A DNA stretch of 17,146 bases from JAALKW01 sp033791145 (lineage in GTDB: Bacteria; Pseudomonadota; Gammaproteobacteria; Legionellales; Legionellaceae), in the NCBI GenBank assembly GCA_033791145.1, contig JASJHH010000094.1, positions 1 to 17,146 on the forward strand, read 5' to 3'. The notes under the pieces are model-generated. The model did no database searches and was not told the origin of the DNA. It saw nothing but the letters and a program-made list of their open reading frames with translations. Numbering within the stretch: the stretch's first letter is position 1; each line of letters begins with the position of its first letter. Positions 1-7,272 of the stretch are shown piece after piece. Both the position numbers and the translations under genes were made by a program.

Positions 1-1
1 G

Positions 2-1069
2 CTGATTACCATGGGGCTCGCAAAACCTAAAAACGCTTGGCAATATGCAAGCATTACCACTGTTTTTTCTGTGCTCGGTGGATGTTTTGGTTATTTGTTA
101 GGATTTTTTGGGATGGCGATTATTGAGCCATATATTTTATCTTCGTCTTATGCGCTTTCTTACGGACATGTGAGAGGGTGGTTTACTGAGTGGGGTATTT
201 GGATTATTTTTCTGGCGGGTTTTTCTCCCATTCCATATAAAATTTTCACGGTTACCGCAGGCATTATGCACATGCTTTTTTGGCCTTTTGCACTCGCATC
301 ATTAATTGGTCGAGGTGCTCGATTTTTCTTGGTCGCTACTTTATTGGTTTTATTTGGTGAGAAGCTTGAACGGCATTTAAGACGTTGGATTGATTGGGTT
401 GGCTGGACAGTTGTTGCAATCATTGTGATTTGTTTGTTTTTATTTGGCTGTGGCACACGTAATGAACCAGCACCTATTGAAGAATCCAAATGGTATCAAA
501 ACAACCTAAACGCAACGCGTCATAGCGTAAGAGCGGGTGAAACTTTATATGCTGTTGCTTTTCGATATGACCAAGATTATCACGACCTCGCGACTTTAAA
601 TCATATCAACGCACCTTATAAACTCAGAGTTGGGCAAGTCATTCAATTAAAACCACAGACTAAATCCATACTTAATGCCCTACCTGAATTGCCTGTTTTT
701 TTATCTAATCATCAATGGACTTGGCCACTTAAAGGTCGCATCGCAACTAATTTTTCTCCGAACAAGGGCCAAAAAGGAATTGATATTGCAGGTAAAAAAG
801 GCCAAAAAATTCACGCCGCATCAGCAGGTGTTGTGGCTTATGCCGGGAATGGTTTGCCAGGCTATGGTAATTTAATTATTTTAAAACATGATAATCAATA
901 CTTAACAGCCTATGCGAATAACCAACGTAACTTAGTGCGCGTAGGTCAAAGTATTAAAAAAGATGCTGTCATCGCAGAAATAGGCGTTGTGAATAGACGC
1001 TTTTGGGGGCTTCATTTCGAAATTCGAAAACAAGGTAAACCTGTTAATCCCTTAAATTATTTACATTAA
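2..1069 (+). CDS. YqaA/DedA-type membrane protein fused to NlpD-type LysM/LytM lipoprotein (5' partial)
   Basis: The frame is open to the left edge (L-I-T before the first ATG at 11). YqaA proteins normally have about 45 more residues before the segment read as MGLAKPKNAW, so the true start lies outside the window. Counting from the ATG at 11, residues 1-145 are hydrophobic and YqaA-like, with the G-F-S-P-I-P-Y-K motif near 70-77 and a last helix at about 130-146. That helix runs without a break into L-F-L-F-G-C147, which resembles a lipobox. A LysM domain follows (about 169-214), then a LytM/M23 domain (about 238-350). The LytM domain is of the degenerate NlpD type: the metal-binding His is Gly in K-G-I-D-I-A-G and the usual Y-A-H is Y-A-N, though L-H-F-E-I-R remains. 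It therefore probably activates a cell-wall amidase rather than cutting peptidoglycan. No ATG lies between codon 88 and C147, so a separate nlpD start is unlikely. Position before rpoS is the classic nlpD context. Confidence 0.85.
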   Translation: MITMGLAKPKNAWQYASITTVFSVLGGCFGYLLGFFGMAIIEPYILSSSYALSYGHVRGWFTEWGIWIIFLAGFSPIPYKIFTVTAGIMHMLFWPFALASLIGRGARFFLVATLLVLFGEKLERHLRRWIDWVGWTVVAIIVICLFLFGCGTRNEPAPIEESKWYQNNLNATRHSVRAGETLYAVAFRYDQDYHDLATLNHINAPYKLRVGQVIQLKPQTKSILNALPELPVFLSNHQWTWPLKGRIATNFSPNKGQKGIDIAGKKGQKIHAASAGVVAYAGNGLPGYGNLIILKHDNQYLTAYANNQRNLVRVGQSIKKDAVIAEIGVVNRRFWGLHFEIRKQGKPVNPLNYLH

Positions 1070-1074
1070 AAAGC

Positions 1075-1102
1075 TTGACAACATACCACCTCTCATTACA
1101 AC
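1075..1102 (+). promoter_or_regulatory. Possible sigma-70 promoter for rpoS
   Basis: A perfect -35 hexamer TTGACA (1075-1080) is followed after 16 bp by TACAAC (1097-1102), a 4 of 6 match to the -10 consensus. It lies just after the nlpD stop and would give a leader of about 35 nt before rpoS. The weak -10 and short spacer make this tentative. In E. coli the main rpoS promoter lies inside nlpD, so another promoter upstream is also possible. Confidence 0.35.
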
Positions 1103-1143
1103 AATAGAGCTAAGCGATTATTCTCACATCATGAGGAGGCAGC

Positions 1144-2061
1144 ATGCCAAAGAAGTCAGATAAAAGCACTGATAAAAGCTCAGATAAAAGCACTGATACT
1201 GCTGCAGTCCCAGAAAAAGAATTATCCAAAGTCATGGATGCCACTCAAATTTATTTGAGTGAAATTGGTTTTTCACCGCTCTTAACGGCCGAAGAAGAAG
1301 TTTATTACTCGACACGCGCCCTAAAAGGTGATGAAGATTCACGGAAAAGAATGATTGAATCTAATTTAAGATTGGTCGTTAAAATTTCCAGGCGTTATCT
1401 AAATCGCGGTTTGCCTTTATTAGACTTAATCGAAGAAGGTAATTTAGGCCTCATGAAATCAGTTGAGAAATTTGATCCAACCCGTGGTTTTCGTTTTTCA
1501 ACTTATGCAACGTGGTGGATTCGCCAAACCATTGAACGCGCTATTATGAACCAAACGCGAACCATTCGCTTGCCAATACATGTGGTTAAAGAGCTAAACA
1601 CTTATCTTCGAGCAGCAAGAGAACTCACCCAAAAACTAGATCACGAGCCATCGGCTGAAGACATTGCTGAAATGCTCGATAAACCCATTGAAGATGTCCA
1701 AAAATTACTACGCTTAAACGATAAAGTCACCTCAATCGATACACCGTTTGGATATGATGAAAGTAAGTCATTATTAGATACAGTAGCTGATGAGAACAGC
1801 TTAAACCCAGCTGAATGGCTTACAGATGAAAACATTCGAGAACATATCGAAGATTTATTGAGTGAGCTCACTGAGAATCAGCAAGAAGTCATTGCAAGAC
1901 GTTTTGGTTTACATGGTTTTGAGAAAGCAACACTTGAAGAAGTAGGGCGCGAAATTGAACTCACTCGTGAGCGAGTTCGCCAAATTCAAGTAGAAGCTTT
2001 ACATACCTTACGGACGTTACTGGTAGATAGACTCGGATTAACGCAAGAAGATTTATTTTAG
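1144..2061 (+). CDS. rpoS: RNA polymerase sigma factor RpoS (sigma-38)
   Basis: This is the stationary-phase/general stress sigma factor, which directs core RNA polymerase to stress promoters. The 305-aa protein has sigma region 1.2 (about 33-62), region 2 with the conserved core-binding and -10 recognition stretch (about 70-141, including D-L-I-E-E-G-N-L-G-L and Y-A-T-W-W-I-R-Q), region 3 (about 142-200) and region 4 with the helix-turn-helix T-L-E-E-V-G-R-E-I-E-L-T-R-E-R-V-R-Q-I-Q (about 263-282). The R-L-P-I-H-V-V-K-E-L-N segment and K-L-D-H-E-P-S-A-E are RpoS-like rather than RpoD-like. A strong Shine-Dalgarno AGGAGG ends five bases before the ATG. The upstream neighbour is nlpD, as in many gammaproteobacteria. 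The N-terminus (5-19) is a low-complexity Ser/Asp/Lys/Thr repeat not typical of the family. The last 9 bp overlap the end of the convergent gene. Confidence 0.97.
   Translation: MPKKSDKSTDKSSDKSTDTAAVPEKELSKVMDATQIYLSEIGFSPLLTAEEEVYYSTRALKGDEDSRKRMIESNLRLVVKISRRYLNRGLPLLDLIEEGNLGLMKSVEKFDPTRGFRFSTYATWWIRQTIERAIMNQTRTIRLPIHVVKELNTYLRAARELTQKLDHEPSAEDIAEMLDKPIEDVQKLLRLNDKVTSIDTPFGYDESKSLLDTVADENSLNPAEWLTDENIREHIEDLLSELTENQQEVIARRFGLHGFEKATLEEVGREIELTRERVRQIQVEALHTLRTLLVDRLGLTQEDLF
1156..1197 (+). repeat. 24-bp-period tandem repeat in the 5' end of rpoS
   Basis: An 18-bp unit TCAGATAAAAGCACTGAT occurs at 1156-1173 and again, identical, at 1180-1197. It contains a shorter 12-bp rhythm that encodes SDKS, TDKS, SDKS, TDT. 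The period is a multiple of three, so changes in copy number would keep the frame. Confidence 0.85.
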
Positions 2062-3036
2062 ACTGCTACTTGCAGCCTTACTTAATTGCGTCTCTAACTC
2101 ATCAGCCATGGCAGATGTTGCTGTACGAGTAACAAAGCATGTTCCAAAAAAGCTTTTATCTCTGAAAGTGCTAATTAAGTCTTGATTATATTTTTTCCAT
2201 TCTCGAATATTGTTAAGCGCATCTGCAAGATTACATTCAGGCAAGAATGCTGCTTGTTGCTCATACAGTTTTGTTAAAGCTTCCATTTTAGTAATTGTTA
2301 CTTCGCCATTAGGATCTAATTTAAGCATGTTTTCCATGCGTGTATATATTTTCATTAAAACGACTTGCTTTTTATTAGGCGGTACAGGCAGTACATGCAT
2401 ATGCTGCCCTGATTTAAGTTTTCCTTTTTCAAATTCCGCAGTCAACGGTAAATCCATAAAATAATGTCTTGATACATTATCGGTTAAATGTGAAATGCCT
2501 AGAACATATTCAATTAATTCAACAGCCGTATGTCGGCACGTATTGTTGACACTTAAAGTGTGTGAACGCTCAATAATTGGTTTTATTTTTTGAGGTATAG
2601 ATACATCGTCCTCTTGCACTACTGCATATCTTTTTAAAGTAATATTACCGTTACTTTCTTCTTTATCTTCCTGATAAGCGGCTAGCATCTGATTTTTTCT
2701 CAGCGTTAAAGAAAGTGAAGCGATAAACTCTAGATATTGAGTATAATTAATAGAAAAAGCGGCGTAGCTTATTTTACCATCTAAAGAGAGATTTTCTTCT
2801 TGTAGTTTAGCATCTAGACTTGAAAAAACACACTTAGCCTTTAATCCCAACACCTCTAGAGTAGAAAGATCCTTGCGATCGGAATTGAAAACTTTACCTA
2901 TTTTTGCTAATAAAGTGGGTTGGCCATTTTTTACAACACCAAGCAGAAGAAATGTGTGCCCCTTTTTCATAGCAACAGAAATAAAAAATTCATCGTTTTT
3001 ATTAACATGAATGTTATTTTCATTAATATTAGCCAC
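2053..3036 (-). CDS. Unrecognised 327-aa protein, possible permuted papain-like fold
   Basis: I do not recognise this protein. It starts with GTG, supported by AAGGA six bases upstream. It has no signal peptide and no membrane helix, so it is probably cytosolic or exported by a specialised route. Two spots stand out: K-K-G-H27-T-F-L-L-L-G near the N-terminus, and N-N-T-C167-R-H-T-A followed by a helix. The order His then Asn-x-Cys resembles circularly permuted NlpC/P60 or LRAT-like enzymes, but this is a pattern impression only. A further H-M-H at 212-214 and a helical C-terminal third (about 223-290) follow. The tail (about 311-327) is rich in Glu, Ser, Ala and Lys. It lies 59 bp downstream of potD on the same strand, and its last 9 bp overlap the 3' end of rpoS. 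A secreted effector role is conceivable but unproven. Confidence 0.75.
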   Translation of the reverse strand: MANINENNIHVNKNDEFFISVAMKKGHTFLLLGVVKNGQPTLLAKIGKVFNSDRKDLSTLEVLGLKAKCVFSSLDAKLQEENLSLDGKISYAAFSINYTQYLEFIASLSLTLRKNQMLAAYQEDKEESNGNITLKRYAVVQEDDVSIPQKIKPIIERSHTLSVNNTCRHTAVELIEYVLGISHLTDNVSRHYFMDLPLTAEFEKGKLKSGQHMHVLPVPPNKKQVVLMKIYTRMENMLKLDPNGEVTITKMEALTKLYEQQAAFLPECNLADALNNIREWKKYNQDLISTFRDKSFFGTCFVTRTATSAMADELETQLSKAASSSLK

Positions 3037-3095
3037 AATAAGTCCTTAAAACGCCAAATATGAACTTACTTTAACCATTGAAGCTTAAAGAAACA

Positions 3096-4127
3096 TTAAA
3101 AAGCAAATTTAAGTTTTTGCCAGTATTCATCGTAAAGTATTAAGCTTTTTTCACTGATGTCTGATTGTATTACACCGCGCTTCAAAATTTCAGGCGATGG
3201 ATATACGGTTTTGTTTTCTCGTATGGCCTTAGGTAGTAAAGCTCTACCGGCCTGATTTGCAATCGCATGTCCTTCCGATAGAGCAATATTTGCAGCACTC
3301 TCAGCTTTTAATAAAAAATCAACAAATGCATAGGCCTCATCCGGATGCGGGGCATTGTTTAATATGCTCAAGCAATCAATCCAAATCACAAAGCCTTCTT
3401 TGGGGAATACAAATTGTATGTCATCATTTTCTTGATTCGCTTTAAAAACATCACCGTTCCAAGCGGTACCTATATGCGCATCTTCATCGATTAGAATCGC
3501 CTGAATGCTTTCGCTCGCAAAGAGCTTAATATTAGGAATCAGTGCTTTGAGCTGCTCAAATGCTAATTTAATATGCTTTGAATCTGAATCATTAGGCGAA
3601 TAACCTAAGCTTAGCAATGCAATTGAAAATATTTCACGTGGGTCGTCTAATAGCATCAGCTGATGACGCCAATTTTTTTTCCATAAATCATGCCATGCTT
3701 TAGGGGTTGATTTAACCCAGTGCTGATTATAAAAAATACCTGTCGCCCCCCAAACCAGTGGCAAACTGTATTGATTATTAGGATCATACGCAGCATTTAA
3801 AAAAGCAGGATCTAAGTTTTTAAAGTGCGAGAGGCGTGTGTGATCCAGTTTTTTTAAAAAACCTTGTTTTGTTAATCGCTCAACAAAATAAGTAGATGGC
3901 AAAATCACATCATAAATAGCGCTATTTGAGGCATGTAATTTTGCATATAAAGTCTCGTTGTTATCATAGGTCGAAAAATTAACATGAATTCCTGTTTCTT
4001 CTTCAAATTGATGAATGAGTTGTTTAGGGATTTCCCCGCCCCAAGAATAGACATTGACGACTTTGGTTGATGCAAATAATATTGATGAAAAACAAAATGT
4101 TAATATTAAAGTAATTAATTTTATCAT
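3096..4127 (-). CDS. potD: Spermidine/putrescine ABC transporter, periplasmic binding protein
   Basis: PotD captures polyamines in the periplasm and delivers them to the PotBC channel. The 343-aa precursor has a signal peptide (about 1-20, hydrophobic core then A-S). The mature protein aligns along its length with E. coli PotD: F-S-T-Y-D-N-N-E-T near 51-59, V-I-L-P-S-T-Y-F-V near 74-82, the L-V-W-G-A-T-G stretch near 124-130, D-D-P-R-E-I-F near 161-167 and K-L-K-F-A-F at the end. Residues matching the E. coli polyamine contacts are visible: D162, E165, W223, W249 and D251. The start ATG overlaps the potC stop as ATGA, so translation is probably coupled. It is the last gene of potABCD. Substrate preference between spermidine and putrescine cannot be settled by eye. 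Confidence 0.95.
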   Translation of the reverse strand: MIKLITLILTFCFSSILFASTKVVNVYSWGGEIPKQLIHQFEEETGIHVNFSTYDNNETLYAKLHASNSAIYDVILPSTYFVERLTKQGFLKKLDHTRLSHFKNLDPAFLNAAYDPNNQYSLPLVWGATGIFYNQHWVKSTPKAWHDLWKKNWRHQLMLLDDPREIFSIALLSLGYSPNDSDSKHIKLAFEQLKALIPNIKLFASESIQAILIDEDAHIGTAWNGDVFKANQENDDIQFVFPKEGFVIWIDCLSILNNAPHPDEAYAFVDFLLKAESAANIALSEGHAIANQAGRALLPKAIRENKTVYPSPEILKRGVIQSDISEKSLILYDEYWQKLKFAF

Positions 4128-4906
4128 AGTGCTCTCCGTGACAGGCGATAAGCAATTATCACGAGTAGCATTGAAATAACAAATGTAATGCTACATAACG
4201 CATTTAATTCAGGTGTGACACCCATGCGAACCAAAGAATAAATTGTGAGTGGCAAAATATTAAAGTCCGGGCCTGCAACAAAATAGCTAATAATTACATC
4301 ATCAAACGATAGGGTAAATCCTAATAAAAAGGCACTGAGCACAGCAGGCCAAAGCAGAGGTAGTAAAACATGCGTAATTGCTTTTTTATGGGTTGCACCT
4401 AAATCACGGGCGCTATAATACAAATTAATATCTAATGTATGGATACGGCTATTAATCGCAATAATTGAAAACGGCAAACAAAAGGTAATATGCGCGATGA
4501 GCAAACTGAAAAATCCGAGTGGAATAGCTGTCATATTAAAAAATATTAATAAAGCAATGCCGAGCAATAAATCCGGTAAAATAATTAAGACTAAAAGCGT
4601 ACTTTGAAGCGAACGATTGGTTTTGTTGCCCTGTAAAAACAAATGCACGCATACAATTAATGCTGCCGCACTTGCAATAAAAGATGACAGCCCCCCTAAA
4701 ACAATAGAATGCAAGAAAGCGAGCCATAATTCACTATCTTGAAATAATATATGATACCAATGCGTTGAAAAACCATGCCATTGCAGTGAAAAACGCGCCT
4801 GATTAAACGAGTACAACACTAAAACAAAAATAGGAAAATATAAAAGCGTATATACAAAAAGCATGTACGCTTTTTTAGCCCAATTTATAGCCCCGTTTTT
4901 TATCAT
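4124..4906 (-). CDS. potC: Spermidine/putrescine ABC transporter, permease subunit PotC
   Basis: This is one of the two inner-membrane permeases of the polyamine importer. The 260-aa protein has about six hydrophobic segments, starting with Y-M-L-F-V-Y-T-L-L-Y-F-P-I-F near residue 13. The cytoplasmic EAA-type loop that docks on the ATPase is seen as S-A-R-D-L-G-A with downstream L-L-P. Length fits PotC (E. coli 264 aa). The start overlaps the potB stop as ATGA and its own stop overlaps the potD start the same way, so the three genes form one tightly coupled transcript. Confidence 0.94.
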   Translation of the reverse strand: MIKNGAINWAKKAYMLFVYTLLYFPIFVLVLYSFNQARFSLQWHGFSTHWYHILFQDSELWLAFLHSIVLGGLSSFIASAAALIVCVHLFLQGNKTNRSLQSTLLVLIILPDLLLGIALLIFFNMTAIPLGFFSLLIAHITFCLPFSIIAINSRIHTLDINLYYSARDLGATHKKAITHVLLPLLWPAVLSAFLLGFTLSFDDVIISYFVAGPDFNILPLTIYSLVRMGVTPELNALCSITFVISMLLVIIAYRLSRRAL

Positions 4907-5724
4907 CGTCGTACCTCTTGCGGTTTACGAAAAAGAAATAATAACAGCAATAAAATAGTGGTTAATAAAACACTAGTGGCAGCTCCTGCAGGCCAATTTT
5001 CAGCAACCAAAAATTGATTTTGAATTAAGTTTCCAATCAAAATAGATCGCGCACCACCTAAGACATTTGGAATATAAAAAAGCGTCATGGCAGGCAAAAA
5101 CACAAGTAAAACACCTGAAATAATTCCGCGCGTTGTATTAGGCAAGAAAATACGCGTAAACAGCGTCCAACGATTAGCACCTAAATCTTCAGCCGCTTCT
5201 AATAATCTAAAATCAAAGCGCTCCATATTCGTATATAAAGGCAGTACCATAAACGGAAAAAGCGTATAAATTAAGCCACTCAGTACAGCAAAGTTTGAAT
5301 AAAGCAGTGAGAGCGGGGTGCTAATTAAGTGCAGCTTTAAGAGCAACAAATTTAAAATGCCATTAAATTTTAAAATCGCAACCAGTGCATAAGTACGAAC
5401 CAGCGAACTCGTCCAAAATGGAATAATAATCAAAAGTAAAAGCATTGATTGATATTTTGATCGCACCATTAAATAACTAAAAGGATAAGCAAGCACGAGA
5501 CATGCAAGTGTAGTCATGCTCGCCATGAAAAGCGAACGCAACATCACATGTCCCATCAAAGAAGAAAAAAAGGCTTTGTAGTGGGTCAGTGTAAAAGGCA
5601 AAGCAATTAAATGCATGGCATCTTTTGAAAGTACACTTGCAATGAGTACGAAACATAAAGGCACAAAGCCAAACAAAAAAAGCCAGGCATATACAAAATA
5701 AAGCGCTTTAGATTTAGTTTTCAT
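4903..5724 (-). CDS. potB: Spermidine/putrescine ABC transporter, permease subunit PotB
   Basis: This is the second inner-membrane permease of the polyamine importer. I place the start at the ATG at 5724 (protein M-K-T-K-S-K-A-L), giving 273 aa, close to E. coli PotB (275). The longer frame to 5784 would overlap potA by 71 bp and add a cysteine-rich N-terminus with no family counterpart. With the chosen start the overlap with potA is 11 bp, which favours coupled translation; no strong Shine-Dalgarno is seen, only GGGAAG about 13 bases upstream. The protein has about six hydrophobic segments and the EAA motif E-A-A-E-D-L-G-A-N with the following L-P that contacts PotA. Confidence 0.93.
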   Translation of the reverse strand: MKTKSKALYFVYAWLFLFGFVPLCFVLIASVLSKDAMHLIALPFTLTHYKAFFSSLMGHVMLRSLFMASMTTLACLVLAYPFSYLMVRSKYQSMLLLLIIIPFWTSSLVRTYALVAILKFNGILNLLLLKLHLISTPLSLLYSNFAVLSGLIYTLFPFMVLPLYTNMERFDFRLLEAAEDLGANRWTLFTRIFLPNTTRGIISGVLLVFLPAMTLFYIPNVLGGARSILIGNLIQNQFLVAENWPAGAATSVLLTTILLLLLFLFRKPQEVRR

Positions 5725-6841
5725 AAGGCAGCAACACTTCCCAGCCTGTGAACCATTGAATCCATACGGATTCATCGAGTTCATACGCTAAATCATCGTC
5801 ATCTTCATCAAAAAATTCTGATGCATTAATAACACGGCCAGATGAGAGCTCTACTTTTAAATCGACCGTTGAGCCTTTATATACAATATCTTTAATTTTA
5901 CCCGGCAGCATTTCATCGGTATTATTTGCTTCATGTTGATGCCAAACGCGAATATCTTCTGGGCGTATAATTAAATGCAGCTTTGTATTTTCTTGATAAT
6001 TATTGGTATTTTTACAGCGTAGTGTGCGCGCTTCTATTTCTACAAATAAATCTTCTTGTTCGAGCATTTTGACTTCCACATCAAACACATTGGCTTCTCC
6101 AATAAATTGCGCCACATAAAGATTATTAGGTGTTTCATAAACTTCACGAGGTGTGCCAATTTGTTCAATATGGCCGTGATTAAATACCACAATGCGATCA
6201 GACATAGACAACGCTTCTTCTTGATCGTGTGTAACAAAAATAAATGTAATATTTAACGCTTTTTGTAATTGTTTTAGTTCATATTGCATGGTCTTACGCA
6301 GGCGATAATCAAGTGAACTTAAAGGCTCATCAAGTAATAATACTTTAGGGCGATTAATAATAGCGCGAGCAATGGCAACGCGTTGTTGCTGACCACCACT
6401 AAGCTGCTTTACTGAACGTGAACTAAACGATTCGAGCTGAACGCGCGATAAGGCTTCTGTAACGCGTAAATTAATTTCTTGTTCAGGTGTTTTTTTACAA
6501 CGTAGTGCAAACGCAATATTCTCAAATACTGTTAGGTGTGGGAAAAGTGCGTAATTTTGAAATACCGTATGTACATCACGCTTTTGCGGAGGCAGCTCTG
6601 TAATACATTGTCCGTGAATATAAATCTCACCTGACAACGCCTCATCAAAACCTGCAATTAAACGCAGTAGTGTTGTTTTGCCGCATCCTGAGGGCCCAAG
6701 AAGTGTTAAGAACTCGCCTGCGCGTACTTTAAGCGACACATCTTTAAGAATAGGAATAGCACCATAAGACATAAAAAGATTTTTTATCTCAATAGGGGGC
6801 TTTAAATTAGAAATATTGGAGATGTTGGAGATGTTGGACAT
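5714..6841 (-). CDS. potA: Spermidine/putrescine ABC transporter, ATP-binding subunit PotA
   Basis: PotA hydrolyses ATP to drive polyamine import. In the 375-aa protein I see Walker A G-P-S-G-C-G-K-T (49-56), Q-loop Q95 in V-F-Q-N-Y-A-L-F-P-H, signature L-S-G-G-Q-Q-Q-R (147-154), Walker B with L-L-L-D-E-P (168-173) and switch H205 in V-T-H-D. The C-terminal third is the TOBE-type regulatory domain with I-R-P-E-D-I. The N-terminus carries three SNI triplets absent from typical PotA. A late acidic run F-D-E-D-D-D-D is also unusual. No clear Shine-Dalgarno precedes the ATG. It is the first gene of potABCD, with a good promoter just upstream. Family members for other substrates look alike, but the neighbouring potBCD settles the assignment. 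Confidence 0.95.
   Translation of the reverse strand: MSNISNISNISNLKPPIEIKNLFMSYGAIPILKDVSLKVRAGEFLTLLGPSGCGKTTLLRLIAGFDEALSGEIYIHGQCITELPPQKRDVHTVFQNYALFPHLTVFENIAFALRCKKTPEQEINLRVTEALSRVQLESFSSRSVKQLSGGQQQRVAIARAIINRPKVLLLDEPLSSLDYRLRKTMQYELKQLQKALNITFIFVTHDQEEALSMSDRIVVFNHGHIEQIGTPREVYETPNNLYVAQFIGEANVFDVEVKMLEQEDLFVEIEARTLRCKNTNNYQENTKLHLIIRPEDIRVWHQHEANNTDEMLPGKIKDIVYKGSTVDLKVELSSGRVINASEFFDEDDDDLAYELDESVWIQWFTGWEVLLPYEN
6812..6838 (-). repeat. 9-bp tandem repeat encoding (Ser-Asn-Ile)x3 at the start of potA
   Basis: Directly after the potA ATG, three 9-bp units encode Ser-Asn-Ile. The first two are identical (TCCAACATC) and the third is TCCAATATT. A fourth partial unit (TCT AAT) follows. 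Length changes would stay in frame. Confidence 0.8.
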
Positions 6842-6866
6842 AAACGTACGCGTTCAAAAAGCGTCG

Positions 6867-6895
6867 ATTATGCCCGTTTTGTGTGTTTCTGTCTA
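6867..6895 (-). promoter_or_regulatory. Sigma-70 promoter of the potABCD operon
   Basis: On the minus strand TAGACA (6890-6895) and CATAAT (6867-6872) are separated by exactly 17 bp, each matching 5 of 6 consensus bases. Transcription would start near 6860, leaving a leader of about 20 nt before the potA ATG. The -35 box overlaps the last bases of the upstream cysteine-rich gene, so potABCD can be expressed apart from it. Confidence 0.65.
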
Positions 6896-7240
6896 CCAGG
6901 CAGCGACTTTTTCCTCTTCTATTCCTAAGCTACAAATCTCAGAAACACCGCCATTATTGCAAATAAGAAGGCCTGATAGCTCATCATATTTTAAAACGCC
7001 GCCTTGCCACATACAACAGCCTTTAAAGGCTTGCATGTCCATCACTGCGGTCCGTTTACAATAACCACTCGAATATCGTCCGTTGTTGCATACATAACGA
7101 CCTGCGGATGAATCGCAATACTGAATGCCGCCCATCTTGTCGCAGGAATTGTGTGATGCAATAGTAAGAGGAGAAAACAAAAAAGTACACAAGCAACACA
7201 ATAATCCTAATCGAGAGATACTCAACATAATATTATCCAT
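6893..7240 (-). CDS. Small cysteine-rich secreted protein with duplicated motif
   Basis: This is a 115-aa protein of unknown function. It begins with a signal peptide (hydrophobic stretch about 8-28, cleavage probably after I-A-S near 29), so it is exported to the periplasm or beyond. The mature part has two similar halves. The first reads C-D-K-M-G-G-I-Q-Y-C-D with Y-V-C-N-N-G and S-G-Y-C. The second reads C-C-M-W-Q-G-G-V-L-K-Y-D with L-I-C-N-N-G and S-E-I-C. The paired cysteines suggest disulphides in two copies of one small domain. The start may be the ATG at 7240 or the one at 7228 four codons later; neither has a good Shine-Dalgarno, and both lie in a large inverted repeat. It follows rmuC by 32 bp on the same strand. 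Confidence 0.7.
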   Translation of the reverse strand: MDNIMLSISRLGLLCCLCTFLFSPLTIASHNSCDKMGGIQYCDSSAGRYVCNNGRYSSGYCKRTAVMDMQAFKGCCMWQGGVLKYDELSGLLICNNGGVSEICSLGIEEEKVAAW

Positions 7241-7262
7241 AAGATGATGTTATGTTGAGTAT
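7218..7262. repeat. 13-bp perfect inverted repeat spanning a gene start
   Basis: ATACTCAACATAA (7218-7230) and TTATGTTGAGTAT (7250-7262) are exact reverse complements around a 19-bp centre. In plus-strand RNA the stem could extend inward by seven more pairs, two of them G-U, leaving a 5-nt loop. In minus-strand RNA the ATG at 7238-7240 falls in the loop and the ATG at 7226-7228 in the stem. No U-tract follows, so it does not look like an ordinary terminator of rmuC. It could be an operator, a translation-blocking hairpin or a copy of a dispersed palindrome. Confidence 0.75.
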
Positions 7263-7272
7263 AGCGTATAAA

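Noticed and set aside
160..489. 109-codon minus-strand frame inside the YqaA part
   Set aside because: Shadow of a strongly supported gene; composition is low-quality Lys/Pro-rich and no start signal is visible.
3037..3095. AAGCTT-containing stretch between potD and the 327-aa gene as a terminator
   Set aside because: No stem of useful length followed by a U-tract could be drawn on the minus strand.
5725..5784. Longer potB with start at 5784
   Set aside because: It would overlap potA by 71 bp and add a Cys-rich N-terminus with no family counterpart; the ATG at 5724 gives the normal length.
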